64,000 nt of DNA from an uncultured Candidatus Melainabacteria bacterium (GTDB lineage Bacteria > Cyanobacteriota > Vampirovibrionia > Gastranaerophilales > Gastranaerophilaceae). The stretch is taken from NCBI GenBank assembly GCA_934699705.1, contig CAKUXD010000001.1, forward strand, positions 1 to 64,000, given 5' to 3'. Below the pieces are notes generated by a model, which was not told the origin of the DNA, did not search any database, and was given only the letters and a program-made list of their open reading frames with translations. Shown here in pieces: positions 33,433 to 41,763 of the stretch. The position numbers were made by a program, and so were the translations under genes. How positions within the stretch are numbered: the first letter of the stretch is position 1; each line of letters begins with the position of its first letter.

Positions 33433-33943
33433 GCCAACAATAAATATTTTTAGTGAAAATATTTATCCTGACTGGAACGTAAATCAAGCAAAGTTGATTA
33501 ATATTGCGCGTTCGGTTTTGGAATATTATATTGCGCGTACAGATATTTTTGAAAATTCTTGTTTGTGTAATCAAGAGTTTGATACAATTTCGTTTGATAT
33601 TCTTTATTGTAATGGAGAAAAAACTCATCAAATTAACAAGGAATATCGAGATAAAGACTATGTTGCAGATATAATTACGTTTGCTATATTTGCTGATACT
33701 GCGCCAGAGGAAAGATTTATTTTTGATAATGAAATTAATTTAGGTGAAATTATTTTGGCGCTTGATAAAATAACTCAAAGTGCTCAGGAAAAAGGGGTTA
33801 CAAAGGAAGAAGAACTTTGTTTTCTTATTGCACATGGCATAATGCATCTGTTAGGATTTGATCATCAAACGGAAGAAGATTATAATTTCATTGTGGAAGC
33901 TCAAAAATTAGCTTTGAACAAAATAAAGGATAAAAATGTCTAA
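33425..33943 (+). CDS. ybeY: Endoribonuclease YbeY
   Basis: Zinc-dependent rRNA maturation/quality-control RNase. 172 aa. The metal site is HGIMHLLGFDH (HxxxHxxGxDH) near residues 137-147, and the upstream INKEYRDKDYVADIITFAI is the family's other signature. Overlaps pgpH by 8 bases (ATGATTAA) and is itself overlapped by dgkA by 8 bases. Confidence 0.95.
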   Translation: MIKPTINIFSENIYPDWNVNQAKLINIARSVLEYYIARTDIFENSCLCNQEFDTISFDILYCNGEKTHQINKEYRDKDYVADIITFAIFADTAPEERFIFDNEINLGEIILALDKITQSAQEKGVTKEEELCFLIAHGIMHLLGFDHQTEEDYNFIVEAQKLALNKIKDKNV

Positions 33944-34322
33944 ATTTAAATCTCAAAATTTGTTTCATACGTTTAAAAATGCTGGTCGTGGAGTTAGGCT
34001 TTCAGTTAAATCTGAACGTAATATAAAAATTCATTTCTTTATTGCATTTTTAGTAATTTTATTTGCGCTTTTGTTAAAAATGAGTGTAACAAGAGTTTGT
34101 ATTTTAGTAATTGCAATTTCCAATGTTATGGTTGCTGAATTTATTAACACAAGTTTAGAATTTGGTTTAGATGCGGTTTTTCACAATAAATATTCAAAAC
34201 TTGTCGGTATGGCAAAAGATATTGCGGCTGGTGCTGTAATTGTTGCAAGTATATTCAGCGCAATTATAGGAACATTGTTATTTGGGGCGGAATTTTTAAA
34301 AAGATTTCCTATTCAATTTTAG
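33936..34322 (+). CDS. dgkA: Diacylglycerol/undecaprenol kinase
   Basis: Small integral membrane lipid kinase. 128 aa with three hydrophobic helices. FKNAGRGVRLSVKSERNIKI, then VAEFINTSLEFGLDAV and KDIAAGAVIVASIFSAIIG match DgkA; the catalytic Glu and Asn (AEFINTSLE) are present. In most bacteria outside Proteobacteria this form phosphorylates undecaprenol. Its last 14 bases overlap the 3' end of thrB on the other strand. Confidence 0.92.
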   Translation: MSKFKSQNLFHTFKNAGRGVRLSVKSERNIKIHFFIAFLVILFALLLKMSVTRVCILVIAISNVMVAEFINTSLEFGLDAVFHNKYSKLVGMAKDIAAGAVIVASIFSAIIGTLLFGAEFLKRFPIQF

Positions 34323-35250
34323 ATGTACCAGATTTTTCAATCATCAAGGTTTTGATTTCTGAGTGAATATTTAGGTTATCCCAAATTCCTTTTACTGTAT
34401 TTTGGATTTCTTCAATATTATTTTTGTGCGAAATAACGATAATTGCAGGGCCTGCACCGCTAATAACTGTGCCTAAAACATTATCGTTATGTTTAAAGGC
34501 TTCTTTAATTTCTTTAAATCCTGGGATTAATTTTTCTCTGTAAGGTTGATGTAATCTGTCTTCAAGAGAAGATTTCATAAGTTTTGCATCTTGTGTATCA
34601 ATTGCATGAACAAGCATTGCGTATTTTCTTGCATTAAATTTTGCATCATCAAGAGAATAGCTTTCTGGCAAAACTGAACGAGAAATGTTTGTTGCAAGTT
34701 CAAAATCAGGAATACAAACAGTTATATGCCAATCTTCTGGCCAATCTAATTTTCTGTAAATAACAGAGCCATCATCTTCCATTGAGGACATTACAACTCC
34801 CCCCAAAATAGCGGGTACAACATTATCAGGGTGTCCTTCTGCCTCTGTTGCTATTGATAAAAGAGCGGCTTCATCTGCTGGAAAACCTAAAAGTTCATTT
34901 GCTGCCATTAAGCCCCCAACAATTACTGATGCGGAGCTACCCAAGCCTTTTGCAATAGGAATATTTGCTCGAATATTGATTTTTAATTGAGTCGCATCTT
35001 GTCCAACTAGGTTATATAGCATTTCTACTGCTTTATAGACAATATTATCCTTATCTTCTGGAATATTGTTTAATTCCAATAGTTCTGAATTTTCAATATC
35101 TTGCATGACGTTGATTTCAATACCAGTAGTGCTAGGCATAACTGTTTCTTCAATTGTAATAATATTGTAAATTGGCAAAGCCAAACCAAGGCTATCAAAG
35201 CCTGGACCTAAATTTGCAGTTGTAGCTGGAACTTTATAACTTACTTTCAT
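34309..35250 (-). CDS. thrB: Homoserine kinase
   Basis: GHMP-family kinase of threonine synthesis. 313 aa. KVSYKVPATTANLGPGFDSLG at the N-terminus (read in two parts), ATP loop IPIAKGLGSSASVIVGG, and the C-terminal VISGAGPAIIVIS. Six bases downstream of the HD-protein gene, same strand; thrC and hom are not adjacent. Confidence 0.95.
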   Translation of the reverse strand: MKVSYKVPATTANLGPGFDSLGLALPIYNIITIEETVMPSTTGIEINVMQDIENSELLELNNIPEDKDNIVYKAVEMLYNLVGQDATQLKINIRANIPIAKGLGSSASVIVGGLMAANELLGFPADEAALLSIATEAEGHPDNVVPAILGGVVMSSMEDDGSVIYRKLDWPEDWHITVCIPDFELATNISRSVLPESYSLDDAKFNARKYAMLVHAIDTQDAKLMKSSLEDRLHQPYREKLIPGFKEIKEAFKHNDNVLGTVISGAGPAIIVISHKNNIEEIQNTVKGIWDNLNIHSEIKTLMIEKSGTSKIE

Positions 35251-35256
35251 ACTTAC

Positions 35257-36087
35257 CTATTTTAACATTGTTACATTAATTTTACCTAGTTTTGCTGATA
35301 AATCATCAATATGGTGAACCAGATAAACATATGGTTCTAAATCTTTTTCGCCTAAATCAATAATTGCGCCCCATTCGGCTCTACCATGATGTGCGGCAAC
35401 CATTTTTGCAACTTTTTTAAATCCGTTTGTCATACAAGTACAATATCCATATTGTGAGTGGGTTATCCAGTCTTTTCTAAATTCTTCGTTATAATCTATA
35501 AGACCAGTTTCTGTATCAACAGTATATTCATAAATTTTGCCCATATCGTGCATAATACAAGCCGCATATAAGCTATCTAAATCAATTTTTTGAAATACTG
35601 TGTTCGCAATTTTTTCAGCAATTTCTAAACATTCATAGGTATGAACAAGTAATCCGCCAATGTAGTTATGGTGCATCATTTTAGCCGCAGGAGCTACTCG
35701 TAATTCTTGTTCTCGTTCTTTGATATAATTTTTTAAAAAGTTTTTTAATTTTTCATCTGAAATCATTTCTACAAAAGATAAAACGCCTGTATAATAAAAA
35801 TCAGTTTGTTCTTTTGTTAAGCCTGTTTCTGCTTCTTCAATTAATTCAAGCGCAGAAACTAAGCAGTTGTTAAATTTTTCATTAAAACTACCTGAAATTA
35901 TTCTAAGTTTATTTCCACATCTGAATAATTTTGCATCTAGTCTGTTTAGTGTTTCTTCCCAAAGTATGCAATTTAATGTAGAATTATCTTCTGGGTTTTT
36001 GAGTTGAAGTTTTCCCATTTTTGTACCAGCTTTTGTATCGCCTATTGAAAATGTAACAACTTCGTATATGATTTCTGTGCTAAACAT
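35257..36087 (-). CDS. YhaM-like OB-fold/HD-domain protein
   Basis: 276 aa. An N-terminal beta-rich OB-like domain (IGDTKAGTKMGKLQLKNPED; ILWEE) typical of nucleic-acid binding, then an HD domain: HHNYIGGLLVHTYECLEIAE, AACIMHDMGKIYEY, AAHHGRAEWGA, YLVHHIDDLSAKLG. This matches the YhaM 3'-5' exoribonuclease/CMP-binding factor family, somewhat shorter than the ~310-aa prototypes. Has GAGGGA 5 bases before the ATG and a TATACT upstream. Confidence 0.88.
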   Translation of the reverse strand: MFSTEIIYEVVTFSIGDTKAGTKMGKLQLKNPEDNSTLNCILWEETLNRLDAKLFRCGNKLRIISGSFNEKFNNCLVSALELIEEAETGLTKEQTDFYYTGVLSFVEMISDEKLKNFLKNYIKEREQELRVAPAAKMMHHNYIGGLLVHTYECLEIAEKIANTVFQKIDLDSLYAACIMHDMGKIYEYTVDTETGLIDYNEEFRKDWITHSQYGYCTCMTNGFKKVAKMVAAHHGRAEWGAIIDLGEKDLEPYVYLVHHIDDLSAKLGKINVTMLK

Positions 36088-36142
36088 AATCCCTCATTTC
36101 TAAATAAAGTATATCACAAATATGAAATAAAACTTCATGTTA

Positions 36143-36171
36143 TTGAAACATTAGAAAAATTGTTTTAAAAT
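36143..36171 (+). promoter_or_regulatory. Promoter giving a probable leaderless mRNA
   Basis: TTGAAA (36143-36148), 17 bases, TAAAAT (36166-36171), then 6 bases to the ATG at 36178. Almost identical in layout to 20522-20557. Confidence 0.6.
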
Positions 36172-36177
36172 ACTGAT

Positions 36178-36939
36178 ATGAGTAGATTCTTGCTAATATT
36201 GTGTATATTATTATTTGCAAATACGGCTTATGCTGTTGAATTTGCGCCATTAGAAGCGCCAAAACAAGAAAAAGTAAAAGTTGAAACAGAAGTTCCTAAA
36301 GGTTTATTGAATGACGAAAACTATAAATTTAAAGGTAGAGTTGAATATAATCCGCATGGGACTTTATTTTTAGATGAAGATGAAACTTTAAAAGTGAAAA
36401 TTGATAAGCCTAAAAAATTCGCGTCAAAATCTGTTTTAAAAGAAAAAGATTTATTTTCTATAATAGAGCAAGAAAAACATTACATAACGCCAAAAGTAGA
36501 TGAATACTTGATTGAACCGTCTTTTGGAACGTTGGAATGTAAAATTAATGATAATTTTAAGTTTGGTACAACTTTTGGTACGGATTTGGATAATGCCCAG
36601 TTAGAATACAGAACAAAAATGTTCGCAAGATATGATAATAGATTTATAGGGTTGACTACTGCGTTAGGCAAAGATGCATATACAAGTTCTGGACGTCAAA
36701 TGGGGAGTGTTTATCTTACCCCTGAAATTAAATTAGGTAAAGGTTTTGTGTTAATTGATTCATTTAAGGCAAATCCTTCTTATGAACGTCATAAAAATGA
36801 AATTATTTTACAATATAGTCCAAAAATTCATAATACTAGAGAAAATCTTTCTTTTGAGGCTGGAATGGGGCAAACAACTTACTACAAAACTGGCAATCAA
36901 TATTATCAATTTTCGTTTTCTACGAAGTTTAAATTTTAA
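36178..36939 (+). CDS. Probable outer-membrane beta-barrel protein (253 aa)
   Basis: No named family. Signal peptide MSRFLLILCILLFANTAYA. The C-terminal half alternates polar and hydrophobic residues (FARYDNRFIGLTTALGKDAY; MGSVYLTPEIKLGKGFVLID; NLSFEAGMG) and the last strand YYQFSFSTKFKF ends in Phe, the typical outer-membrane insertion signal. The N-terminal third is Lys/Glu-rich and probably periplasmic. Leaderless-type start. Three to five hairpins could fit; strand number is not certain. Confidence 0.78.
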   Translation: MSRFLLILCILLFANTAYAVEFAPLEAPKQEKVKVETEVPKGLLNDENYKFKGRVEYNPHGTLFLDEDETLKVKIDKPKKFASKSVLKEKDLFSIIEQEKHYITPKVDEYLIEPSFGTLECKINDNFKFGTTFGTDLDNAQLEYRTKMFARYDNRFIGLTTALGKDAYTSSGRQMGSVYLTPEIKLGKGFVLIDSFKANPSYERHKNEIILQYSPKIHNTRENLSFEAGMGQTTYYKTGNQYYQFSFSTKFKF

Positions 36940-36985
36940 CTTGTTTGTATGAGTTTATTGTATTAGAATTAAACAAAGGTATAAC

Positions 36986-37447
36986 ATGGATAAAGATAAA
37001 ATTTCAGCTAAAAATAAAAAGAAAGCAAAACGTAAAACGCCAAGTGCGAAAATTACGAGTTTGGATTCTGTAAGAAATAAGGCGAAAGACAAGAATAAAA
37101 AGCATAAAACGCAGGTAAATGTCTATTATTCTTTTCTTACTATTGTTTTGCTGATTTGTCTTATCCAGATTGGTTTTAGCGCAATTTTAAACATTACTAA
37201 AACAATTTCTTATCATACAAAAATTGTTCAAATTAAGAAAATTAGAGATGATGCTGAGGCTAAAAACAAAAAGTTGAAAAGAGAAATTAAAGAATTTTCA
37301 TCAACTGCCAGCTTGGAAGCTATTGCCAGAAATAACCTTAAAATGGCAGGTGAAGACGAAGTTTTGATTATTATTAATGATAATAATCAGGAAGAACTAG
37401 TGAAATCTCAAAAAAAGAAAAAAGGAATATTTAAAAATGGCAAATAA
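36986..37447 (+). CDS. DivIC/FtsB-like septum formation protein
   Basis: 153 aa. Very basic cytoplasmic N-terminus (about 45 residues, Lys-rich), one membrane helix (YYSFLTIVLLICLIQIGFSA), a short coiled coil (DDAEAKNKKLKREIKEF) and the typical end of the family, SLEAIARNNLKMAGEDEVLI. Likely part of the division complex with FtsL/FtsQ types. Overlaps the next gene by 11 bases. Confidence 0.85.
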   Translation: MDKDKISAKNKKKAKRKTPSAKITSLDSVRNKAKDKNKKHKTQVNVYYSFLTIVLLICLIQIGFSAILNITKTISYHTKIVQIKKIRDDAEAKNKKLKREIKEFSSTASLEAIARNNLKMAGEDEVLIIINDNNQEELVKSQKKKKGIFKNGK

Positions 37448-39029
37448 AGAAGTGTTAGAATATATTACAAAATCTTTTGATTTAAAAAGACAAGGGTTTT
37501 ATAAACCTGCAATTGAAATGTTATACAAAGCATTGACAATTGAAAATAACAATATCGAAATTTTATCACAGTTGGCAGAATTATATTATTTGTTGGAAAA
37601 TAATCAAAGGGCAATAAATTATATCGAAAAAACTCTTGAATTAAATCCACTTCATATTGACTGTTTGAAATTAATGAAAAAAATATATATGAATGATGGG
37701 AATTATATTGAGGCACAAAAAGCTGCGGTGAAAATTTTTAATATAAATCAAACAAAAGAAAATTTAGCTATTAGGCTTGAAATTTTGAATAAAATTAATG
37801 ATTTTGAAACTGTAAAAGAGATAGAAAATAAAAAATTTGAATTTGAGTTTGATGAAGAAATTTATTATCAATTTGCGGTTGCACATTATCAAAATAAAGA
37901 TTACGAAAAGGCGATAGAATATTTGGAAAAAGCTTCTGATTTGAAAAAAGACGATAAGCGAAGTGATATTTTATTAGCGGAAGTTTATTACTTAAACAAT
38001 AATTTTGAAAAATCAAAAGAATTATTCTTAAAATATAAAGATGAAACAGAAAATCCAGTTATAATGAACTATTTGGGTTTATTTAAACTTGATGAAGGTA
38101 AGAATGAAGAGGCAATAAATTATTTACAAAAAGCAAACAAGTTAGAACCTCAAAACCCGCAATATGCTTATAATTTGGGTAATGCTTATTATCTAAATGG
38201 CTGGCTTGAAGAATCTGTAAAATATATGAATATTGCAATTTGTTTAGCTCCTGAAAATTGTGAATATCGTTATACTCAGGCATATTCTTATTTTATTAAT
38301 TCTGAATATGAGAAGTCTTTATCTGAGCTAAATAATATTTTAAAAATTAATCCAAATTACGATTCCGCTATTATTTTAAAAGCCTTAATTTCATCTAAAA
38401 CTGGTGATCCAGTTAGTGCAAAGGTTACATTAGATAAAATTGTTAAAAATAATCCACAAAACCTTTTTGCAATGCGTGCCTTGTCGCAAATTTGTGTAGA
38501 TTTATCTCAGATTGAGCAGGCATGTAAATTAATGGAAAAGGTTGTTAATGAAGAACCTATGCTTGTAAATCAAACAGAATATGCAAACTTATTGATTGAA
38601 AATAAATCTTACGGTGAAGCTCAAGAAGTTATTGAGAAAATAGTTGAAGATAACCCAAGTTATGTTGAGGGTTACATTTTGCAGGCAAAAAATTATATTA
38701 AAATAAAAGATTTTGAAGGTGCTTTTGACTCCGCACAAAAAATTATTGAATTAGATTCAAACAATGCTCAAGGATATTTTTATAATGCTTTAGCATTATT
38801 TGAACAAGGAGATGTAAATTTCGCTATTGAATCAATGAAGAAAGCTATTTCGCTAGATGTAAATAATGCTATGTATTATGTTCAAATGAGTGAATTTTAC
38901 CAAAAACTAGGTAGAAATGAAGACGCTTTAGCTTATATAAGCGAGGCTGCAAATATCGACGAATCCGCTCAGAATAAAGAACTTTACGCAAATTTGGCAA
39001 GTATTGTAAGAAAATCAAGAAATGTATAA
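37437..39029 (+). CDS. Tetratricopeptide repeat protein (530 aa)
   Basis: About 14 TPR units throughout, e.g. AEVYYLNNNFEKSKELF, NYLGLFKLDEGKNEEAINYL, YNLGNAYYLNGWLEESVKYM, YNALALFEQGDVNFAIESMK. No signal peptide, membrane helix or enzymatic domain; likely a cytoplasmic protein-interaction scaffold. Translationally coupled to the DivIC-like gene, so a role in division or envelope assembly is possible but inferred from position only. Confidence 0.88.
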   Translation: MANKEVLEYITKSFDLKRQGFYKPAIEMLYKALTIENNNIEILSQLAELYYLLENNQRAINYIEKTLELNPLHIDCLKLMKKIYMNDGNYIEAQKAAVKIFNINQTKENLAIRLEILNKINDFETVKEIENKKFEFEFDEEIYYQFAVAHYQNKDYEKAIEYLEKASDLKKDDKRSDILLAEVYYLNNNFEKSKELFLKYKDETENPVIMNYLGLFKLDEGKNEEAINYLQKANKLEPQNPQYAYNLGNAYYLNGWLEESVKYMNIAICLAPENCEYRYTQAYSYFINSEYEKSLSELNNILKINPNYDSAIILKALISSKTGDPVSAKVTLDKIVKNNPQNLFAMRALSQICVDLSQIEQACKLMEKVVNEEPMLVNQTEYANLLIENKSYGEAQEVIEKIVEDNPSYVEGYILQAKNYIKIKDFEGAFDSAQKIIELDSNNAQGYFYNALALFEQGDVNFAIESMKKAISLDVNNAMYYVQMSEFYQKLGRNEDALAYISEAANIDESAQNKELYANLASIVRKSRNV

Positions 39030-39046
39030 AATTTAAAAAATAAAAT

Positions 39047-39077
39047 AAGCCCGCGATTTCTTTGAAATCGCGGGCTT
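39047..39077 (-). terminator. Bidirectional terminator between the TPR gene and the Lys/Ala-rich gene
   Basis: 14-bp perfect stem (AAGCCCGCGATTTC) with a 3-base loop. The T-rich side (TTATTTTATTTTTT) follows on the minus strand, so it mainly serves the gene at 39110-39460. Confidence 0.8.
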
Positions 39078-39109
39078 TAATATGTGATAATTGGATTTTT
39101 ATTATAATC

Positions 39110-39460
<351 letters not shown>

Positions 39461-39529
39461 AATAAAAATCTCCTTTCTTTTTTAATAGTTAAAATATATA
39501 ACTAAACTGGTTTTTTTTCAAGTGTTTTT

Positions 39530-39538
39530 TGCTATAAT
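39530..39538 (+). promoter_or_regulatory. Extended -10, probable leaderless start
   Basis: TGCTATAAT (TGN plus perfect -10) ends 6 bases before the ATG at 39545; no Shine-Dalgarno. Confidence 0.55.
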
Positions 39539-39544
39539 GTTACT

Positions 39545-40288
39545 ATGGATAGAAAAATTAAAAAGTTATTAGGGTATAAAATTGATTTGTTCAATGAAGC
39601 AGAGGCTTTGAATTATGCAAATTCTTTAATAGATTCTGCAAAAAGCTCTCATATCGTAACAATTAATCCTGAAATTATGGAATATGCCAATAAACATGAG
39701 GATTTTGCAAAAATTCTTGATGAGGCAGAATTGGTTATTCCTGATGGCATTGGTATTAAAATCGGTTTTAAAATTAAGGGTATTGATGTACAAAGACTTA
39801 CGGGTATTGGATTTGCACATTCTTTATTAGAAAATGCACAAAAAAATAATATTCCAGTTGCTCTTGTTGGTGCAAAACCACATGTTATTGAAAAGGCTTA
39901 TGAAAATTTAAAACAAGAAATGCCAGAATTGAATATTGTTTATAAACACGACGGATATTTTAAAGATTGTAAACAAGAAGTTATCGACGGGATTAAAAAT
40001 TCTTCTCCAAAACTATTGCTTGTGGCTTTGGGAGCTCCTATGCAAGAAGAATTTATATATGAATTAAAATCAATACTTCCTTCAACTTTGATGATAGGTA
40101 TTGGCGGAAGTTTTGATGTTTGGGCAGGTGAAGTTCAAAGAGCACCTGAACTTTGGCAAAAATTAGGGTTAGAATGGTTGTATAGGACAATTAAACAGCC
40201 GGAAAGATTTAAAAGAATATTTCCGACTTTACCGATTTTTGTGTATAATGTAATTATAGAAAAAATAACAAAGAAAGAGGTATTATAA
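39545..40288 (+). CDS. WecG/TagA/CpsF-family glycosyltransferase
   Basis: 247 aa, family GT26. Transfers a sugar (often ManNAc or its uronic acid) onto a lipid-linked acceptor in surface polysaccharide synthesis. Signatures: VTINPEIMEYANKHEDF, VIPDGIGIKIGF, LGAPMQEEFI, GIGGSFDVWAGEVQRAPEL, GLEWLYRTIKQPERFKR. The sugar cannot be read, but NanE in this window can interconvert ManNAc-6-P and GlcNAc-6-P. One base before the transketolase gene. Confidence 0.92.
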   Translation: MDRKIKKLLGYKIDLFNEAEALNYANSLIDSAKSSHIVTINPEIMEYANKHEDFAKILDEAELVIPDGIGIKIGFKIKGIDVQRLTGIGFAHSLLENAQKNNIPVALVGAKPHVIEKAYENLKQEMPELNIVYKHDGYFKDCKQEVIDGIKNSSPKLLLVALGAPMQEEFIYELKSILPSTLMIGIGGSFDVWAGEVQRAPELWQKLGLEWLYRTIKQPERFKRIFPTLPIFVYNVIIEKITKKEVL

Positions 40289-40289
40289 A

Positions 40290-41120
40290 ATGCTAGATCA
40301 AAAAGAAATCGAACAATTACAAGAAATGTGCAAACAAAACAGACGTAATGTTATTAAAATGGCTAATAATGCTAAATCTGGGCATATCGGTGGCGCATTT
40401 TCTGCAGTTGAAATTTTAACAACACTTTATCAAAAAATTATGAATGTAGATCCAGCTTGGGATAAATCAGCTGATTTTGCTAAACGTGATAGATTTGTTT
40501 TATCAAAAGGTCATGCTTCTGCAATTCTTTATTCAGTATTATCTCAAAAAGGTTTCTTCCCTCAAGAAGAATTGATGACTTTCCGTATTTTTGGCTCACG
40601 CCTTCAAGGACACCCAAATACTCATCTTCCAGGGGTTGAAGTTGCAACAGGTTCTTTAGGTCAAGGTTTATCAATGGGTGTTGGTATGGCTATGGGACTT
40701 AAATTAGACAAAAATCCTGCACACGTGTTCGTATATCTTGGCGACGGCGAATTACAAGAAGGTTCTTGTTGGGAAGCATTTATGCACGCTCCACACTTAA
40801 AATTGAACAATATTACTGCAATTATCGACAGAAATATGTTGCAAATTGACGGCGATGTTGAAAAAGTTAAAGCGTTAGAACCATTAGCTGATAAATTAAG
40901 AGCTTTCAACTGGAATGTAGTTGAAATTGACGGTCATAATTTAGAAGAAGTTTATGAAGCTCTTACAAATGCTAAAAATAATAATTCAGATAAGCCAACT
41001 GCAATTATCGCTCATACAACAAAAGGTAAAGGAGTTTCATTTATGGAAAACCAAGCTGGCTGGCATGGTAAAGCTCCAAATGATGAAGAAGCAGAAAAAG
41101 CATTAGCAGAACTTGCATAA
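40290..41120 (+). CDS. Transketolase, N-terminal (thiamine-binding) subunit
   Basis: 276 aa; the split form of transketolase. VLSKGHASAILYSVL, GSLGQGLSMGVGMAMG, and the thiamine pyrophosphate motif GDGELQEGSCWEAFMHA ... NNITAIIDRN are present. The C-terminal half (pyrimidine-binding and regulatory domains) is normally the next gene but a deaminase follows instead, so the partner must be elsewhere. Stops cleanly; not a frameshift, since the downstream sequence encodes no transketolase residues. Confidence 0.93.
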   Translation: MLDQKEIEQLQEMCKQNRRNVIKMANNAKSGHIGGAFSAVEILTTLYQKIMNVDPAWDKSADFAKRDRFVLSKGHASAILYSVLSQKGFFPQEELMTFRIFGSRLQGHPNTHLPGVEVATGSLGQGLSMGVGMAMGLKLDKNPAHVFVYLGDGELQEGSCWEAFMHAPHLKLNNITAIIDRNMLQIDGDVEKVKALEPLADKLRAFNWNVVEIDGHNLEEVYEALTNAKNNNSDKPTAIIAHTTKGKGVSFMENQAGWHGKAPNDEEAEKALAELA

Positions 41121-41130
41121 GGAGTGTAAA

Positions 41131-41631
41131 ATGACAGTTACAGAATTAGATAAACAAAGAATTTTAGATGTTCATAAAAAAACAGCAAAAGCTATCGAAA
41201 GTGGCAAAGGTCCTTTCTTCGCAAGTGTATATGATGAAAAAGGTAATCTTGTTGCAGAGGCAGCAAATTCAGTTGTTGAAGATAAATGTCCTGTGTATCA
41301 TGCAGAGGTTAATGCCGTAAGAGCAACTTGTAAGGTTTTAAATACTTACGATTTAGCTCCATACAATTTATCAATTTACGTAAATGCAGAACCTTGTATT
41401 ATGTGCGTTGGTGCGATTATGTGGTCGGGCATTAAGCATGTTTATTATGGTGTTCCTTCAAGTCGAGTTGAAGAAATTACAGGGTTTGATGAAGGATTTA
41501 AACCAAACTGGCATGAAGAATTTTTAAATCGTGGTATTACTGTTGAAGGTAGTATTGAGGTTGAAGAAGGTGAAAAAGTTCTTGAATCTTATGTAAAAAG
41601 CGGTAAAGAAGTTTATAAACCTTCAAGATAA
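41131..41631 (+). CDS. Cytidine deaminase-fold nucleobase/nucleoside deaminase (GuaD-like)
   Basis: 166 aa from ATG 41131 (AAGGAGTG 5 bases upstream; earlier ATG at 41113 rejected). Zinc site HAEVNAVRATC (catalytic HAE) and PCIMCVGAIMWS (PCxxC). HVYYGVPSSRVEEITGFDEG and the length fit bacterial guanine deaminase better than the tRNA deaminase TadA, but substrate is not certain. Its place after a transketolase subunit suggests nucleobase or pentose salvage. Confidence 0.87.
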   Translation: MTVTELDKQRILDVHKKTAKAIESGKGPFFASVYDEKGNLVAEAANSVVEDKCPVYHAEVNAVRATCKVLNTYDLAPYNLSIYVNAEPCIMCVGAIMWSGIKHVYYGVPSSRVEEITGFDEGFKPNWHEEFLNRGITVEGSIEVEEGEKVLESYVKSGKEVYKPSR

Positions 41632-41646
41632 ATTTTTTAATTATTA

Positions 41647-41693
41647 ACCAAACAGGGCGGATTTGATTTTATCAAATCCGCCCTGTTTGGTTA
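41647..41693 (+). terminator. Very long terminator hairpin after the deaminase
   Basis: Perfect 22-bp stem, 3-base loop (left arm starts AACCAAACAGGGCGGATTTG). 15 bases after the stop. No strong T-run follows, unlike the next hairpin. Confidence 0.7.
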
Positions 41694-41708
41694 TATGGAA
41701 TAAATAAT

Positions 41709-41743
41709 AAAAAGCCCGAAGTTTGAAAAACTTCGGGCTTTTT
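41709..41743 (-). terminator. Bidirectional terminator, mainly for nifJ
   Basis: AAAAAGCCCGAAGTTT stem with a 3-base loop, T-runs on both strands; 20 bases after the nifJ stop. Confidence 0.88.
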
Positions 41744-41763
41744 TGTTATGAAATATTTATTAA

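Noticed and set aside
40290..41120. Frameshifted full-length transketolase
   Set aside because: The sequence after the stop encodes a complete deaminase in another frame with its own ribosome binding site; no transketolase C-terminal residues are found.
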